The notes beneath the pieces are model-generated. The model ran no database searches, had not been told where the DNA came from, and was given only the letters and a program-made list of their open reading frames with translations. The position numbers and the translations under genes are program-made. Shown here piece after piece: positions 31,110 through 40,852 of a stretch of 64,000 nucleotides of DNA. Each line of letters opens with the position of its first letter. Positions within the stretch are counted from its first letter, which is position 1. Source of the DNA: Ascoidea tarda (nom. inval.) (lineage: Eukaryota > Ascomycota > Saccharomycetes > Ascoideales > Ascoideaceae); contig JAKTTS010000002.1 of the NCBI GenBank assembly GCA_030560485.1, positions 57,537-121,536 on the forward strand, read 5' to 3'.

Positions 31110-31928
31110 CATTGGAAACTTACTATTCAGTTCTTTTTCGATTAATTTTTTTGTTTTTAATCCTTATTTAATCATTTAATCATTTAATTATTCCACTGTT
31201 TTGTTACTTAATTTAATCATTTAGTTTTTCTTCACCTGTTTGTTCTATTTAATGTTTTTTGTCTCATCATTTCCTCTGTTTGCATTATGTTCTAGCCTTG
31301 CTTCTACACATCCACATTGGCTCCGGGCCTTTCTAATTCACTTCACGTTTGCGTGATATATAGTTTTATATTATACATTTCTGTTCAGTTTCTTCTCTTT
31401 CCTGCCTTTTCTCTATTGTTCTCTTCCTTTCTTCTCTTCCTCTTTTCTTAGATATAAACACACTGCCAATCGATGCATAAACATGCAAACATGCAGATTA
31501 ACACATATATACACATTGAAATGCATGCATTATTCAAACCACCAGTGTGGGTCAGTATTTTCAATAGCGTCACACCACGTGGCTATTTTTTTTTGTATGG
31601 ACAAAGTTTTTGACTCGTTTTCAAAGAAATTTTTTTCAGCTTTTTTCAAAAGTTTTGAAAATTTTTTGTCAGTTCCAAAAAACAAACGAAATTTTTATAA
31701 AAATTTATAAAATTCTGACTCAACGCTCTGAAATTTACAAAATTGGAAAAAAACCATTGATTTCCCTTGAAAAATATATTTTTACTAAATCTCTCATTGA
31801 ACATCGATTATTTACAGTTAAAAACTTTTCTTTTTCCTTTTGTTTTTTTTCTCCTTTCCTGTGTCGCTTATTTTGTGATATAAATAATCCTCTCTACTCT
31901 TTTACACCGCTTATATTTTAAGAAAAAA
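31110..31928. promoter_or_regulatory. Intergenic region upstream of SHM2
   Basis: A T-rich 3' part of the SANT gene is followed by pyrimidine-rich DNA and ACACAT/TGCATG motifs (31480-31530). ORFs here start without ATG or have no family match. No RNA gene seen. The frame leading into the SHM2 extension has its last upstream stop (TAA) at 31881-31883. Confidence 0.5.
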
Positions 31929-32186
31929 TTGCCAAACATTTCGAATAATAAAAGAAGACAGATTGCTCCTGATATTAACAATCTCATTAATATCAATTAT
32001 TCTAGAAAAAATAACCATCCATATTTGAATTCGTCTCTAAATAACTTGTTATTTTCTTCATATTCCTCAACTTCTTCAGCCTCTTTATTATATAATAGTA
32101 ACAATATTCGTTTTCTAAATCACCACCATTATCGTAATCTTTACAAGTACAACACTATCAACACTAACAAGATCAAAAAAATCAAA
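31929..32186 (+). CDS. In-frame, mitochondrial-presequence-like extension upstream of SHM2 (possible UUG start)
   Basis: The SHM2 frame stays open for 101 codons upstream of its ATG, back to a stop at 31881, although the DNA is AT-rich and stops should be frequent. From the TTG at 31929, 86 residues would be added, rich in Asn, Ser, Arg, Lys and Leu with a single acidic residue, for example [34 protein letters not shown] and NTNKIKKIK. That is the composition of a mitochondrial targeting sequence. The TTG sits in an A-rich context (AAAAAA before it), as at the UUG start of yeast GRS1. No ATG exists in this extension. Use as a start is inferred. Confidence 0.45.
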
Positions 32187-33611
32187 ATGTCATATTCTCT
32201 ACCTGAATCTCACAAGTCCATGATCGAAAATCATGTTGGGGAAACTGATCCTGAAGTCAAGAAAATCATTGTTGATGAAATCGACAGACAACGTCACTCA
32301 ATTGTTCTTATTGCATCTGAAAACTTCACCTCAACTTCTGTTTTTGATTGTCTCGGTTCTCCTATGTCAAACAAATATTCAGAAGGTTATCCGGGTGCCA
32401 GATATTACGGTGGTAATGAATTCATCGACAAGATGGAGATCTTGTGTCAAAACAGAGCCTTGGATGCCTTTCATTTAACCCCAGACAAATGGGGTGTTAA
32501 TGTCCAAACTCTTTCTGGTTCTCCATCAAACTTGCAGGTCTATCAGGCCTTGATAAAACCTCATGAAAGATTAATGGGTTTGGATTTACCTCATGGTGGT
32601 CATTTGTCTCATGGTTATCAAACTGATAGAAGAAAAATCTCTGCTGTCTCAACTTATTTCGAAACAATGCCTTACAGAGTTGATTTGGAAACTGGAATCA
32701 TTGATTACGACATGTTGGAAAAAACTGCTGAATTATTCAGACCAAAAATCTTGGTTGCTGGTACTTCTGCTTATTGTCGTTTGATTGACTACAAGAGAAT
32801 GAGACAAATTGCTGACAAAGTTGGTGCCTATTTGATGGTTGATATGGCTCATATCTCTGGTTTGATTGCTGCTGGTGTTATTCCATCTCCTTTCGAATAC
32901 GCTGACATTGTTACAACAACTACCCACAAGTCTCTTAGAGGTCCAAGAGGAGCAATGATCTTTTTCAGAAGAGGTGTCAGATCAATTAACCCCAAAACTG
33001 GCGTTGAAGTGTACTACAACTTGGAAAACCCAATCAATTTCTCGGTTTTCCCAGGTCATCAAGGTGGCCCACACAACCACACCATTGCTGCTCTAGCTAC
33101 TGCTTTAAAACAAGCAGCCAGTCCAGAATTCAAATTGTATCAAAAACAAGTCTTAAAAAATGCCAAAGTCTTAGAAGATGGCTTTAAGAAGTTAGGCTAT
33201 AAATTAGTTTCTGATGGTACAGACTCTCATATGGTTTTGGTAGACTTGAAGCAAAGTAAAGGTATTGATGGTGCTAGAGTTGAAACCCTCTGTGAAAACA
33301 TGAACATTGCTTTGAACAAGAATTCTGTTCCAGGTGATAAATCTGCCTTAGTCCCAGGTGGTATTAGAATCGGTACTCCAGCTATGACAACAAGAGGTTT
33401 AGGTGAATTAGATTTTGCTAAGATTGTATCTTATATCAACAAAGCTGTTGAATTATCAATTGATATTCAAAAAAATTTACCATCAACTGAAAACAAATTG
33501 AAGGATTTCAAAGCTGCTGTTGCAAAAGGTGTTCCAGAAATTGAAGAACTAAAGAAAGAAATATCTGCTTGGAGTGCTCAATTTCCACTACCAGTCAATG
33601 AATGGAATTAA
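32187..33611 (+). CDS. SHM2: Serine hydroxymethyltransferase
   Basis: 474 aa from the first ATG (context AAAATG). It converts serine and tetrahydrofolate to glycine and methylene-tetrahydrofolate. The alignment to yeast Shm2 is near continuous: [77 protein letters not shown] with the PLP lysine at 248, [17 protein letters not shown], and [16 protein letters not shown]. Without the upstream extension it looks cytosolic ([12 protein letters not shown]). With it, a mitochondrial form is possible. No CTG codon is used. Works with AGX1 in glycine supply. Confidence 0.96.
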   Translation: MSYSLPESHKSMIENHVGETDPEVKKIIVDEIDRQRHSIVLIASENFTSTSVFDCLGSPMSNKYSEGYPGARYYGGNEFIDKMEILCQNRALDAFHLTPDKWGVNVQTLSGSPSNLQVYQALIKPHERLMGLDLPHGGHLSHGYQTDRRKISAVSTYFETMPYRVDLETGIIDYDMLEKTAELFRPKILVAGTSAYCRLIDYKRMRQIADKVGAYLMVDMAHISGLIAAGVIPSPFEYADIVTTTTHKSLRGPRGAMIFFRRGVRSINPKTGVEVYYNLENPINFSVFPGHQGGPHNHTIAALATALKQAASPEFKLYQKQVLKNAKVLEDGFKKLGYKLVSDGTDSHMVLVDLKQSKGIDGARVETLCENMNIALNKNSVPGDKSALVPGGIRIGTPAMTTRGLGELDFAKIVSYINKAVELSIDIQKNLPSTENKLKDFKAAVAKGVPEIEELKKEISAWSAQFPLPVNEWN

Positions 33612-34259
33612 TTTTTTTTAATTTCTTTTTATTGCTTTCTCGTTAAATTCAAATTTTCTAAATAATCCACTTTATTTTCAAATAATAGCATTTAATCCTA
33701 TTCCATTTTTCCTTTGTTTTTAAACTAATAATTCAACTTAATGATATTTTTATATTTTTGCTTAAAATTATTAACTCAACTATGATTTTTTTTTTCTTCA
33801 TTTTTTTACAATTGGTTTTTTTACTTATTCCCCAAGTTTTTTTTTACCCTTTTTTTTTTCTATTTTTTTGAAACTATTCCTTAGAATTTTTTTTTTGCTT
33901 TCTTTAATGAATATTTTAGTTTTTGAATTGATATTTATCGATAATTCATTTATTACTGATATTACCTAATAGGTTTCTTTTGCTTGATTACAAAATAGAA
34001 AATAAATGTTTAAACTATTAATACCATATACAAGCAGCTAAACCTTTTAGGCCGAAAACTTTCCAAAACTTCGTTAACGTTAATTCAAAATACCAAAAGA
34101 AAAAAAAGACAACAAAAAGAAAAAAGAATGATAAAAAATAATATGATTAAACTTTTGAAAATATTTACAAATTTAAGTTTAGTGAAGTTTGTTGTTCATA
34201 TCTCTATAATATTTTGATAATATTTTAGTAATATCTTTTAATAAATTTGAATACCAGAT
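33612..34259. other. Convergent 3' intergenic region
   Basis: Long T runs after SHM2 and A-rich DNA before the 3' end of the thiouridylase gene; poly(A)-signal-like. No gene seen. Confidence 0.6.
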
Positions 34260-35714
34260 TTAAAGATTCAATTTAAAGGATTTTTTAATAATACCACAAC
34301 CAAGAATCCTGTTTCCATCATATAATACCATGCTTTGACCAGGAGTGATTGCTCTGGCAAGTTGTGTTAACGAGATCTGAATTTCGTTTGATTTATTATT
34401 AACGAGATTAAAATTGCTGATCTTTAAGGGTTTTTGTAAGGAAATATATTGAACACATAATTCATGATCGTTTTTTTTATTTGAAAAAATTTGATTAATT
34501 TGTTGAAAATTCAAATCATTTCCCATCCAGGTCCAGTTTTTTACAATTATTGTATTTGTGAATAAATCGATATTATCTCCGCCTTTAACAATTACTAATT
34601 CATTAGATGCAATTCTCTTTTCACTTATATACCAAACACCTTTGTACAATTGATTGCCTTGCGGCATTGAGATCCCAGATTTTTGACCTATTGTTCCATG
34701 CCATAAGCCTTGATGTTGACCAAAAACTGTGCCATCTTTTGTGATAATATTTCCTGGTTTTGGCTGAATAAAATCGTTTAAGAATTTTCGAAATTTCCCA
34801 TTGTTTGTGTTTGAAGGGTTGACAAAACATAAACCTTGAGAATCGGGTTTTGAAGCAGTTGGCAAATTAAAATCTTTTGCTAATTGTCTAATTTGAGCCT
34901 TTGAATAATAACCAACAGGTAGAAGCAAATGGTTTAAAATGGATGAGGATATTTTGGATAGGTAAAAACTTTGATCTTTATTAGGATATAAGCTTCTTAA
35001 CAAATGAAATTGATTTGAAGGGATATGATTCATGATTCTGGCATAATGTCCAGTTGCTAGCCACCAATTTGAACTAGGAGTGATTGGTTTGTGGTTCTTT
35101 TGATATTCATCGAGATAATTAAATAATTTACCAAATTTGACAAATTGATTACAATAGATATCAGGATTTGGGGTTAAACCATTTTTATACATTTCGATCA
35201 TTGGTTCAAAGACATTAAACCAATAATCCTTTTCGAAATTTAGTCGTTTACAAGGTATATTTAAAAACTGACAAAGGTCCTGAACATCGTTCCAATCCTT
35301 TTCAATACAGTTTGAGGTTTGGGACCAATTTGCCATATAAATAGCCTGTATGTTTTTATATTTTTGTTTTAATAGAGCAGCAGTGACGGATGAATCCACC
35401 CCGGAGGACATTGCAACAAAGATTTGATCATTTTCATTTGGTTCCATCTGTTTGTATATAGTTTCATCAAGATATCTCAAAGGAAGGGTTTTATAACTAT
35501 TACTATCGCTATTGTTGGCCTTAGTTTTAGTGTTGATGCTGGCATTATTATCAATATCATCATTATAGCCTAGGTTCGGTATTTCTTTTTTGGGTTGTAG
35601 TGGTTTTGAAAAATTACTGCTGGGGTGAGATACGTTGGATGAGATTTGGGGAAGAATGGATTTTATTGAAGGCAATATATTTCGTAAGTAATTTGTAGTA
35701 TTGACCAATACCAT
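34260..35714 (-). CDS. SLM3: Mitochondrial tRNA-specific 2-thiouridylase (MTU1/SLM3)
   Basis: 484 aa. It thiolates U34 of mitochondrial tRNAs for Lys, Glu and Gln. The N-terminus (MVLVNTTNYLRNILPSIKSI) is basic and Ser-rich and free of acidic residues for the first 40 positions, as expected for a presequence. The PP-loop reads SSGVDSS (103-109). Most relatives have SGGVDSS, so the first Gly is Ser here. Both catalytic cysteines are present: in NPDIYCNQFVKFG and in DSQGLCFV. The ATP/tRNA-binding LATGHYARI, SFYLSKISSSILNHLLLPVG and the terminal GQSMVLYDGNRILGCGII are typical. Start is the first ATG. Confidence 0.93.
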   Translation of the reverse strand: MVLVNTTNYLRNILPSIKSILPQISSNVSHPSSNFSKPLQPKKEIPNLGYNDDIDNNASINTKTKANNSDSNSYKTLPLRYLDETIYKQMEPNENDQIFVAMSSGVDSSVTAALLKQKYKNIQAIYMANWSQTSNCIEKDWNDVQDLCQFLNIPCKRLNFEKDYWFNVFEPMIEMYKNGLTPNPDIYCNQFVKFGKLFNYLDEYQKNHKPITPSSNWWLATGHYARIMNHIPSNQFHLLRSLYPNKDQSFYLSKISSSILNHLLLPVGYYSKAQIRQLAKDFNLPTASKPDSQGLCFVNPSNTNNGKFRKFLNDFIQPKPGNIITKDGTVFGQHQGLWHGTIGQKSGISMPQGNQLYKGVWYISEKRIASNELVIVKGGDNIDLFTNTIIVKNWTWMGNDLNFQQINQIFSNKKNDHELCVQYISLQKPLKISNFNLVNNKSNEIQISLTQLARAITPGQSMVLYDGNRILGCGIIKKSFKLNL

Positions 35715-35871
35715 TTTTCTTTGAGTTAAATATGGTGAAGTAAAGATGAATAATTTTGTTATTTGAGTTTTAATTGTATTTTTCTTTTGATTCTTGAAAA
35801 TTTGAATTTCTTCTCAAAACCAAACGGATGACGTTTGCGTTGAATAAAGAATAAGGAAAATAACATGAGAA

Positions 35872-36534
35872 TCAGTAAGATTCTTTGTTAAATATGGCGA
35901 TTTCCTTTTTTCGAAGCGATAGGTCAAGATTTAGCAAAGATTCTTCCATATGGACCAAGAACTGGTTTTGTTTGTTGATGAGATTTATGTACGCTTCGGC
36001 TATAGCAATTGATTTTATAAGCAAAGGGTGATAGCGGTTAGGAAAAAAAGAATCGTTTAGCGATTTCTTGAGAAGAAGAAGATTGTATTTCTGGTCTAGT
36101 AGATCGAGATCAGCAAAATTTTTGTTGATCAATTTCATTGAATTGAGCGAGAATAAGTTGTTGATATTTTTAATTATGCATTTCAACTCGTCTTCGTTTG
36201 ACAAAATGAGGTTTTTCTTGATCTCCACATCTTTGGTGTCACTGGTATTCTGAGAGTTTGAATGGGGGTTGCCATAATTTGATGGTAGCTCAGCAACAGC
36301 ATGGATCTGGTGGGAGGGCACTTCACTCCAAAGATTGTTGTGGGATATGATTTGAAACAAGTCTGAGTAGCGAGAGTAGTTTGATGCTACGATCTCCTCT
36401 AGGTCTGAGTGTAGCTGAGAGAGCTGAACAAGAACCGATGGATGTGTGTCCTTGCTGGCAAGCTGTTTGCTGTTGCAGAGCAACTCCAAGTAGTCCAATC
36501 TCTGACTCAATATGTCGAATGTCCTCCTGTCCAT
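35872..36534 (-). CDS. Coiled-coil protein, possibly dynactin p24 subunit (Ldb18/DCTN3-like)
   Basis: 220 aa from the first ATG (MDRRTFDILSQRLDYLELLC). Mostly helical: an N-terminal LSQRLDYLELLC helix, a linker of about 40 polar residues, and C-terminal helices (LIKSIAIAEAYINLINKQNQ then SLLNLDLSLRKKEI). Size and the N-terminal registration helix plus a C-terminal IHIQQQ-like helix resemble dynactin p24/DCTN3, known in yeast as Ldb18. The similarity is weak and I would not rely on it. Divergent from RRB1 with 271 bases between them. Confidence 0.4.
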   Translation of the reverse strand: MDRRTFDILSQRLDYLELLCNSKQLASKDTHPSVLVQLSQLHSDLEEIVASNYSRYSDLFQIISHNNLWSEVPSHQIHAVAELPSNYGNPHSNSQNTSDTKDVEIKKNLILSNEDELKCIIKNINNLFSLNSMKLINKNFADLDLLDQKYNLLLLKKSLNDSFFPNRYHPLLIKSIAIAEAYINLINKQNQFLVHMEESLLNLDLSLRKKEIAIFNKESY

Positions 36535-36805
36535 TAGAGCTGTGCAATCTTTCTTCAATTGCTTTTCAACTGTTCACAATTCTTCTTCAACATCTCTTGA
36601 CACCCATCTCTTGACACCCATCTTTTAACGCCCAAAGTTCTTTCTGGGCTTTTCTTCGACCCGCAGTGCTGGCGCCGGTTTGGCGCCGGGTAAACTGAAA
36701 AGTTTTTTTTTGGGGTCAATTTTTCACTTTTTTTTTGATTTGGCAGTTTTCCAATGATCCCAAAGCTAGAAATTGAGAGTTTACCAAGGAATATAAAGCA
36801 CCATA
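36535..36805. promoter_or_regulatory. Divergent promoter with RRB1 upstream elements
   Basis: Contains two direct copies of TGGCGCCGG (36670-36678, 36681-36689), an imperfect tandem of TTGACACCCATC (36600-36625), and A-tract motifs TGAAAAGTTTT (36696) and GTGAAAAATTGAC on the opposite strand (36715-36727) like the RRPE element of ribosome-biogenesis genes. Roles are inferred from motif resemblance. Confidence 0.45.
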
Positions 36806-38419
36806 ATGTCGAAGAGAACAGCTGAACAAGTGGGTGTTAATTCAGGTCGTGTTACGTTTCCAAAAACAACTTCTGGAGATCTTCCTGCTTCCACAACACT
36901 CAATCAGAGCAACGGGAACGACCTTGCAAATGATGTTGAGATGGGCGAATTTGAAGATCCATATGGAGACGATTTTGAGAGTGATGGAGAAATTATTCAA
37001 ATAAATTCTGAGCAAGATGATGATGACGACGATGGCGTGGTGGGAATAGACAATCCTGATCTTCGCGATATAATCAAAGAAGACTACAAACTTGATATAA
37101 AAGAACAAGCCAAAGGTCAAGACCAGAAAAACCAACCATCAATATATTTGCCCCATAAATCCAAGCCCCTAGGTCCTGACGAGGTCATGGAAGCTGATCC
37201 CACTGTTTATGAAATGCTCCATACAATTAACTTACCATGGCCCTGTCTCACATTGGATCTGGTTCCTGATAACTATGGAAATGAAAGAAGATCATATCCT
37301 GCAAAGATGTATATTGCAACTGCGACCCAGGCTTCAAAGGCGAAGGATAATGAGTTGTTGCTATTGAAATTGTCTCAATTGTCAAAAACTTTAGTTAAGG
37401 ACAACGACGAGGAGGATGAGGATATGGACGAGGATAACGATGATGACGTCGATGTTGATCCGATAATGGAGAGTGAATCAATCAGATTGAATACCACAAC
37501 CAATAGAATAAGAGTGTCGCCCTTTGCCAGTTTTAACGCAAACTCAAATAATAATAATAACTACCTAACTGCCACAATGTGTGAAGATGGAGACGTTCAA
37601 ATTTTTGATCTTTCAAATCATTTGAAATCATTTGACACTCCAGGTTTCATGGTTCCCAAAAGATTCAAAAGGCAAATTCACACAATAAGAAACCATGGGA
37701 GATTGGAAGGCTACGGACTTGATTGGTCTCCATTATTGTCCAATGGAGCATTACTTTCTGGAGATATAACAGGGCGAATTTATTTTACTCAAAGAACGAC
37801 CAGCAACTGGTTCACTGACAAGACACCATTTCAAATAAACGACAAGTCAATTGAAGATATTCAATGGTCTAAATCTGAGAAAACAGTTTTCGCAACAGCA
37901 GGTTGTGATGGTCATATCAGAATTTGGGATACAAGATCTAAAAAACACAAACCTGCTATATCAGTCAAGGCATCCAATACCGATGTCAATGTGATATCGT
38001 GGTCAAACAAAGTAGATTTTCTATTAAGTTCTGGCTATGACGATGGTAAATGGGGAATTTGGGATTTAAGATCATTTAATGGGAACAATAAGACCCACAA
38101 TCCATCACCAGTGGCAGAATATGATTTTCATCAGTCTGCCATAACATCAATCAACTTTAATCCATTAGATGAAAGTATAATTGCAGTTGCAAGTGAGGAT
38201 AATACAGTGACGTTATGGGATTTATCGGTTGAAGCAGACAATGAAGAAATTAAACAGCAAAATTTGGATAATAAAGATCTAAAGGATATTCCACCACAGC
38301 TATTGTTTGTTCATTGGCAAAAGGATGTTAAAGAAGTCCAATGGCATAAACAACTACCCGGGTGTTTGGTATCTACAGGAGGAGAAGGATTGAATATTTG
38401 GAAAACCATCAGTGTTTAA
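36806..38419 (+). CDS. RRB1: Ribosome-biogenesis WD40 chaperone Rrb1 (GRWD1 family)
   Basis: 537 aa. Rrb1 is the dedicated chaperone of ribosomal protein uL3 (Rpl3) in the nucleus. The N-terminus is acidic (DDDDDG and a [14 protein letters not shown] loop). The histone-binding-like module [20 protein letters not shown] sits at about 135-155, followed by WD repeats: [40 protein letters not shown] with [27 protein letters not shown], and [20 protein letters not shown]. Order and spacing match yeast Rrb1. One CTG codon lies in the LDLVPD stretch, at a position that is usually Val/Ile. Confidence 0.95.
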   Translation: MSKRTAEQVGVNSGRVTFPKTTSGDLPASTTLNQSNGNDLANDVEMGEFEDPYGDDFESDGEIIQINSEQDDDDDDGVVGIDNPDLRDIIKEDYKLDIKEQAKGQDQKNQPSIYLPHKSKPLGPDEVMEADPTVYEMLHTINLPWPCLTLDLVPDNYGNERRSYPAKMYIATATQASKAKDNELLLLKLSQLSKTLVKDNDEEDEDMDEDNDDDVDVDPIMESESIRLNTTTNRIRVSPFASFNANSNNNNNYLTATMCEDGDVQIFDLSNHLKSFDTPGFMVPKRFKRQIHTIRNHGRLEGYGLDWSPLLSNGALLSGDITGRIYFTQRTTSNWFTDKTPFQINDKSIEDIQWSKSEKTVFATAGCDGHIRIWDTRSKKHKPAISVKASNTDVNVISWSNKVDFLLSSGYDDGKWGIWDLRSFNGNNKTHNPSPVAEYDFHQSAITSINFNPLDESIIAVASEDNTVTLWDLSVEADNEEIKQQNLDNKDLKDIPPQLLFVHWQKDVKEVQWHKQLPGCLVSTGGEGLNIWKTISV

Positions 38420-38667
38420 ATAAAGTGAGATAAATAGGGTTAAAAAAAAATTGAAAAGATTAAAACTGTAAAGAATTGAAGTATTTAAAAGTGCGGGAAT
38501 TTCAGAATTGAATTTATAACTATATTAATGGAAATGATTATTATGATTGTAATCATTTTATTACTTTTTTTTTGTTTTTGTTTTTGTTTTTGTTTTTATT
38601 TTTTATTTTTTATTTTTTCTGTGTTTTGTTTCCAGTTGATTTGTCATTTTGTAGCATTTTATTTTAC

Positions 38668-39504
38668 TCAAGTAGATAATAATGGAGTTGATTCATTGTC
38701 CATAGGCTTAACTGAATTTGAATCATCAGGAATTATTAATAAATTTTGGTCTGATTTCAAAGTTGGATATTTATATTGATAAAAGATACACATTAATAAA
38801 AGAATACCCTGTAGAGTAGCAGCTGTTAAATAAGGTAACCAACTGCTCCAAATAGCACCAGGTCTTAAGATTAGGGATAAAGTCCAGACAAAACCACCTG
38901 GGGTTTGCATGCACATCATTGGAATAGACAAAGAGCCTGCGTGCTTTAATTTGAAAGTTGTATAGATTTGTGGGAAATATTGAAAAGAAGCTAGTATAGT
39001 TGCAGTTACGCCTAGTAAATTAGCCAATGGAATTAATAAATGAAGGTTAATCAAAAAGATAAACAAGATCAAACTAACATGGACAATAATATAGACTATT
39101 ATGAATTTCCAGATGTGGTATAGTTTTTCATATTCAATCCTGTCTTGAGTTGGTGAATTTTTAGTGCAGTAGATACAGAATATTAGTATCAAAGTGGCAC
39201 AAATGGCTTGAGCACCAACTTGTATCATGCCCAATTGAGAACTCAAACATTCAAAGACAGTCAAGGGAAAAGAATAGCAACAATCTATGGAAAAGTGACT
39301 GAGAAGAATTAAATTTGAAAAGGCAGATATCCCACTTGTAGTGCCTAGCAATAAGAATAAAGGAGAAATACCCTCTGAGGTTCTTCGGTGGATGATTTTG
39401 ATGTGTTGAGGAACATAAGAAAAGGCTATTCCCACTGCCAACGACGAGGCAAACAAAAAGCCAACAACAGATGGATCAAGAAAAGAAGAGCACTGATCTG
39501 ACAT
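38668..39504 (-). CDS. PQ-loop repeat membrane protein
   Basis: 278 aa, about seven membrane segments, with two PQ motifs: SYVPQHIKIIHRRTSEGISP (first) and QYFPQIYTTFKLKHAGSLSI (second). PQ-loop proteins move basic amino acids, cystine or other small solutes across vacuolar membranes. The second repeat, PMMCMQTPGGFVWTLSLILR, is typical of an uncharacterised fungal subgroup (S. cerevisiae YDR090C may be its member, unproven). The C-terminus, ESTPLLST, contains an acidic dileucine (ExxxLL) motif as used for AP-3 delivery to the vacuole. A further in-frame ATG at 39624 would add 40 residues (MHVSVRVALFFL...), but the start at 39504 gives the usual short lumenal head. Confidence 0.8.
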   Translation of the reverse strand: MSDQCSSFLDPSVVGFLFASSLAVGIAFSYVPQHIKIIHRRTSEGISPLFLLLGTTSGISAFSNLILLSHFSIDCCYSFPLTVFECLSSQLGMIQVGAQAICATLILIFCIYCTKNSPTQDRIEYEKLYHIWKFIIVYIIVHVSLILFIFLINLHLLIPLANLLGVTATILASFQYFPQIYTTFKLKHAGSLSIPMMCMQTPGGFVWTLSLILRPGAIWSSWLPYLTAATLQGILLLMCIFYQYKYPTLKSDQNLLIIPDDSNSVKPMDNESTPLLST

Positions 39505-39835
39505 TGTTCTGGTGAAGTGTAGCACTATCGACTGTTTGGCTATCTTTCTTAGAATGGTTAAATCTGAAAACAAAAAAGCTCTGTTCGATAAGAAAAACAA
39601 AGCCACTCTGACGGAAACATGCATTTACAGGCACACCAATGCATAAAAGCCACAGATAACACATCAATGAACTATTTTGCTCATCATAAAGGCGCATGTG
39701 GCGCAAGATTACCACACGTGATACAAGCCGATTGGCCAACCAAAGAGATTTTGATTTCGCTGACTGGAGACCCGAAAGGAATCTCCAAAGAAAGCAACAG
39801 CAGCAGCTACAACAACAAAAAGAGGTATATTCGAG
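39505..39835. promoter_or_regulatory. Divergent promoter, PQ-loop gene / NDUFA6-type gene
   Basis: 331 bases shared by two diverging genes. Contains CCACACGTGA at 39712-39721 (E-box CACGTG, Cbf1-type). Confidence 0.5.
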
Positions 39836-40198
39836 ATGACATTAGCCACAGAATTTGCAGAGACCACTCGTCGTTCCTTGACCTCGCCAGACATGCAAAA
39901 AAGGGTGATCCACCTTTACCGCCGATTTATCAGAGGCGCTCCAACATTTGTCGAACTCTACGAATTGAACATGCCCATCTCCTCTGTGAAGACAAAAATC
40001 AGACAGAACTTTGAAAGAAACAGATACATCTCCGACCTCAGCATCATCAACATCATATACATGAAGGGCCAGATGGAGTACCAAGAGTCTATAAATTTCT
40101 GGAAGCAACAGTGCCAGGTTATGAAATATTTCAAAGATGAAGAAGTGTACGATACTGCTGACAACTCCTTTGTATCCAAGTTCCTCAGGGGTAATTGA
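39836..40198 (+). CDS. Mitochondrial complex I LYR subunit, NDUFA6/B14 type
   Basis: 120 aa. A LYR-motif protein: HLYRRFIRGAPTFVELYELN, then KTKIRQNFERNRYISDL and IINIIYMKGQMEYQESINFW, which then runs into KQQCQVMKYF. This is the NDUFA6 (B14, NB4M) signature, the accessory subunit that docks the acyl carrier protein on the matrix arm of NADH:ubiquinone oxidoreductase. The presence of this gene shows that the organism has, or had recently, a proton-pumping complex I, lost in Saccharomyces. No presequence is visible, as usual for LYR proteins. The start is the only ATG near the motif. Confidence 0.93.
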   Translation: MTLATEFAETTRRSLTSPDMQKRVIHLYRRFIRGAPTFVELYELNMPISSVKTKIRQNFERNRYISDLSIINIIYMKGQMEYQESINFWKQQCQVMKYFKDEEVYDTADNSFVSKFLRGN

Positions 40199-40852
40199 GC
40201 CCTCTGGTTGCAAGAGTACTTTGTTTATATTCCAGTTTGTTCTTTTCCGTGCTGCACTTCTACAATTCTATACTTACCTTTAATCTACAGTACCATAGTA
40301 CTTTTCAGGCCTCAAACTGCCTACCAAGCCCCAAGGGGCCCGTCTGCTTCCGGCAGGGCCCAAAGTAGGTCATCTTTTGGAGATGAACACTAACTGATCA
40401 GAAAAATAAAAAGTGGCTAAAGACCAAATTATTTTATCACGTGACAAAGATCTGCATTTCATTTTGTTCTATTTTGTACAGTTTACGTAACTCTCCCTTC
40501 ACTTGGTTGTTTAACTAATCAGAATAGTATAAAATATTTGATTAAGGTCGCTTCAAGTTATTCTTTAAAAGAAGGCAAAGGCTAGCAGAGTACTCTCTTT
40601 TGTAGGTGGGTTAAGCCAGAAAGTTTCCACGGCTATCTGTCACGTTCACTCTCCGGCAGTTCTAACAGTCGGCATCCGTGGTTCCGGCCAACATCCAACA
40701 CCTCTGCTGCGACCAAGCACGTGCCTTCTTGGGAAGATATATACATTTCTTCATTACTTCTCTTCCTTCCTTTTTCTGTATGTTTTGATAAATTATGCCT
40801 CGAGTCTTGTAACAACACTCCATTGACTGGCACTGATCTATCCTGTTTTTCC
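40199..40852. promoter_or_regulatory. RIC1 upstream region
   Basis: 654 bases. ATCACGTGAC at 40436-40445 is a perfect Cbf1 (CDEI-like) site. The open frame before the RIC1 ATG starts only at GTG (40721), and residues before Met are not family-like, so it is left out. Confidence 0.5.

Noticed and set aside
31594-31921. Phe/Lys-rich ORFs just upstream of SHM2 considered as the true first exon
   Set aside because: They are read from A/T runs, in another frame, and no donor/branch/acceptor set joins them to SHM2.
40436-40445. Perfect CDEI-like ATCACGTGAC considered as part of a point centromere
   Set aside because: No AT-rich CDEII of suitable length followed by a CCGAA-type CDEIII was found next to it; it is better read as a Cbf1 site in the RIC1 promoter.
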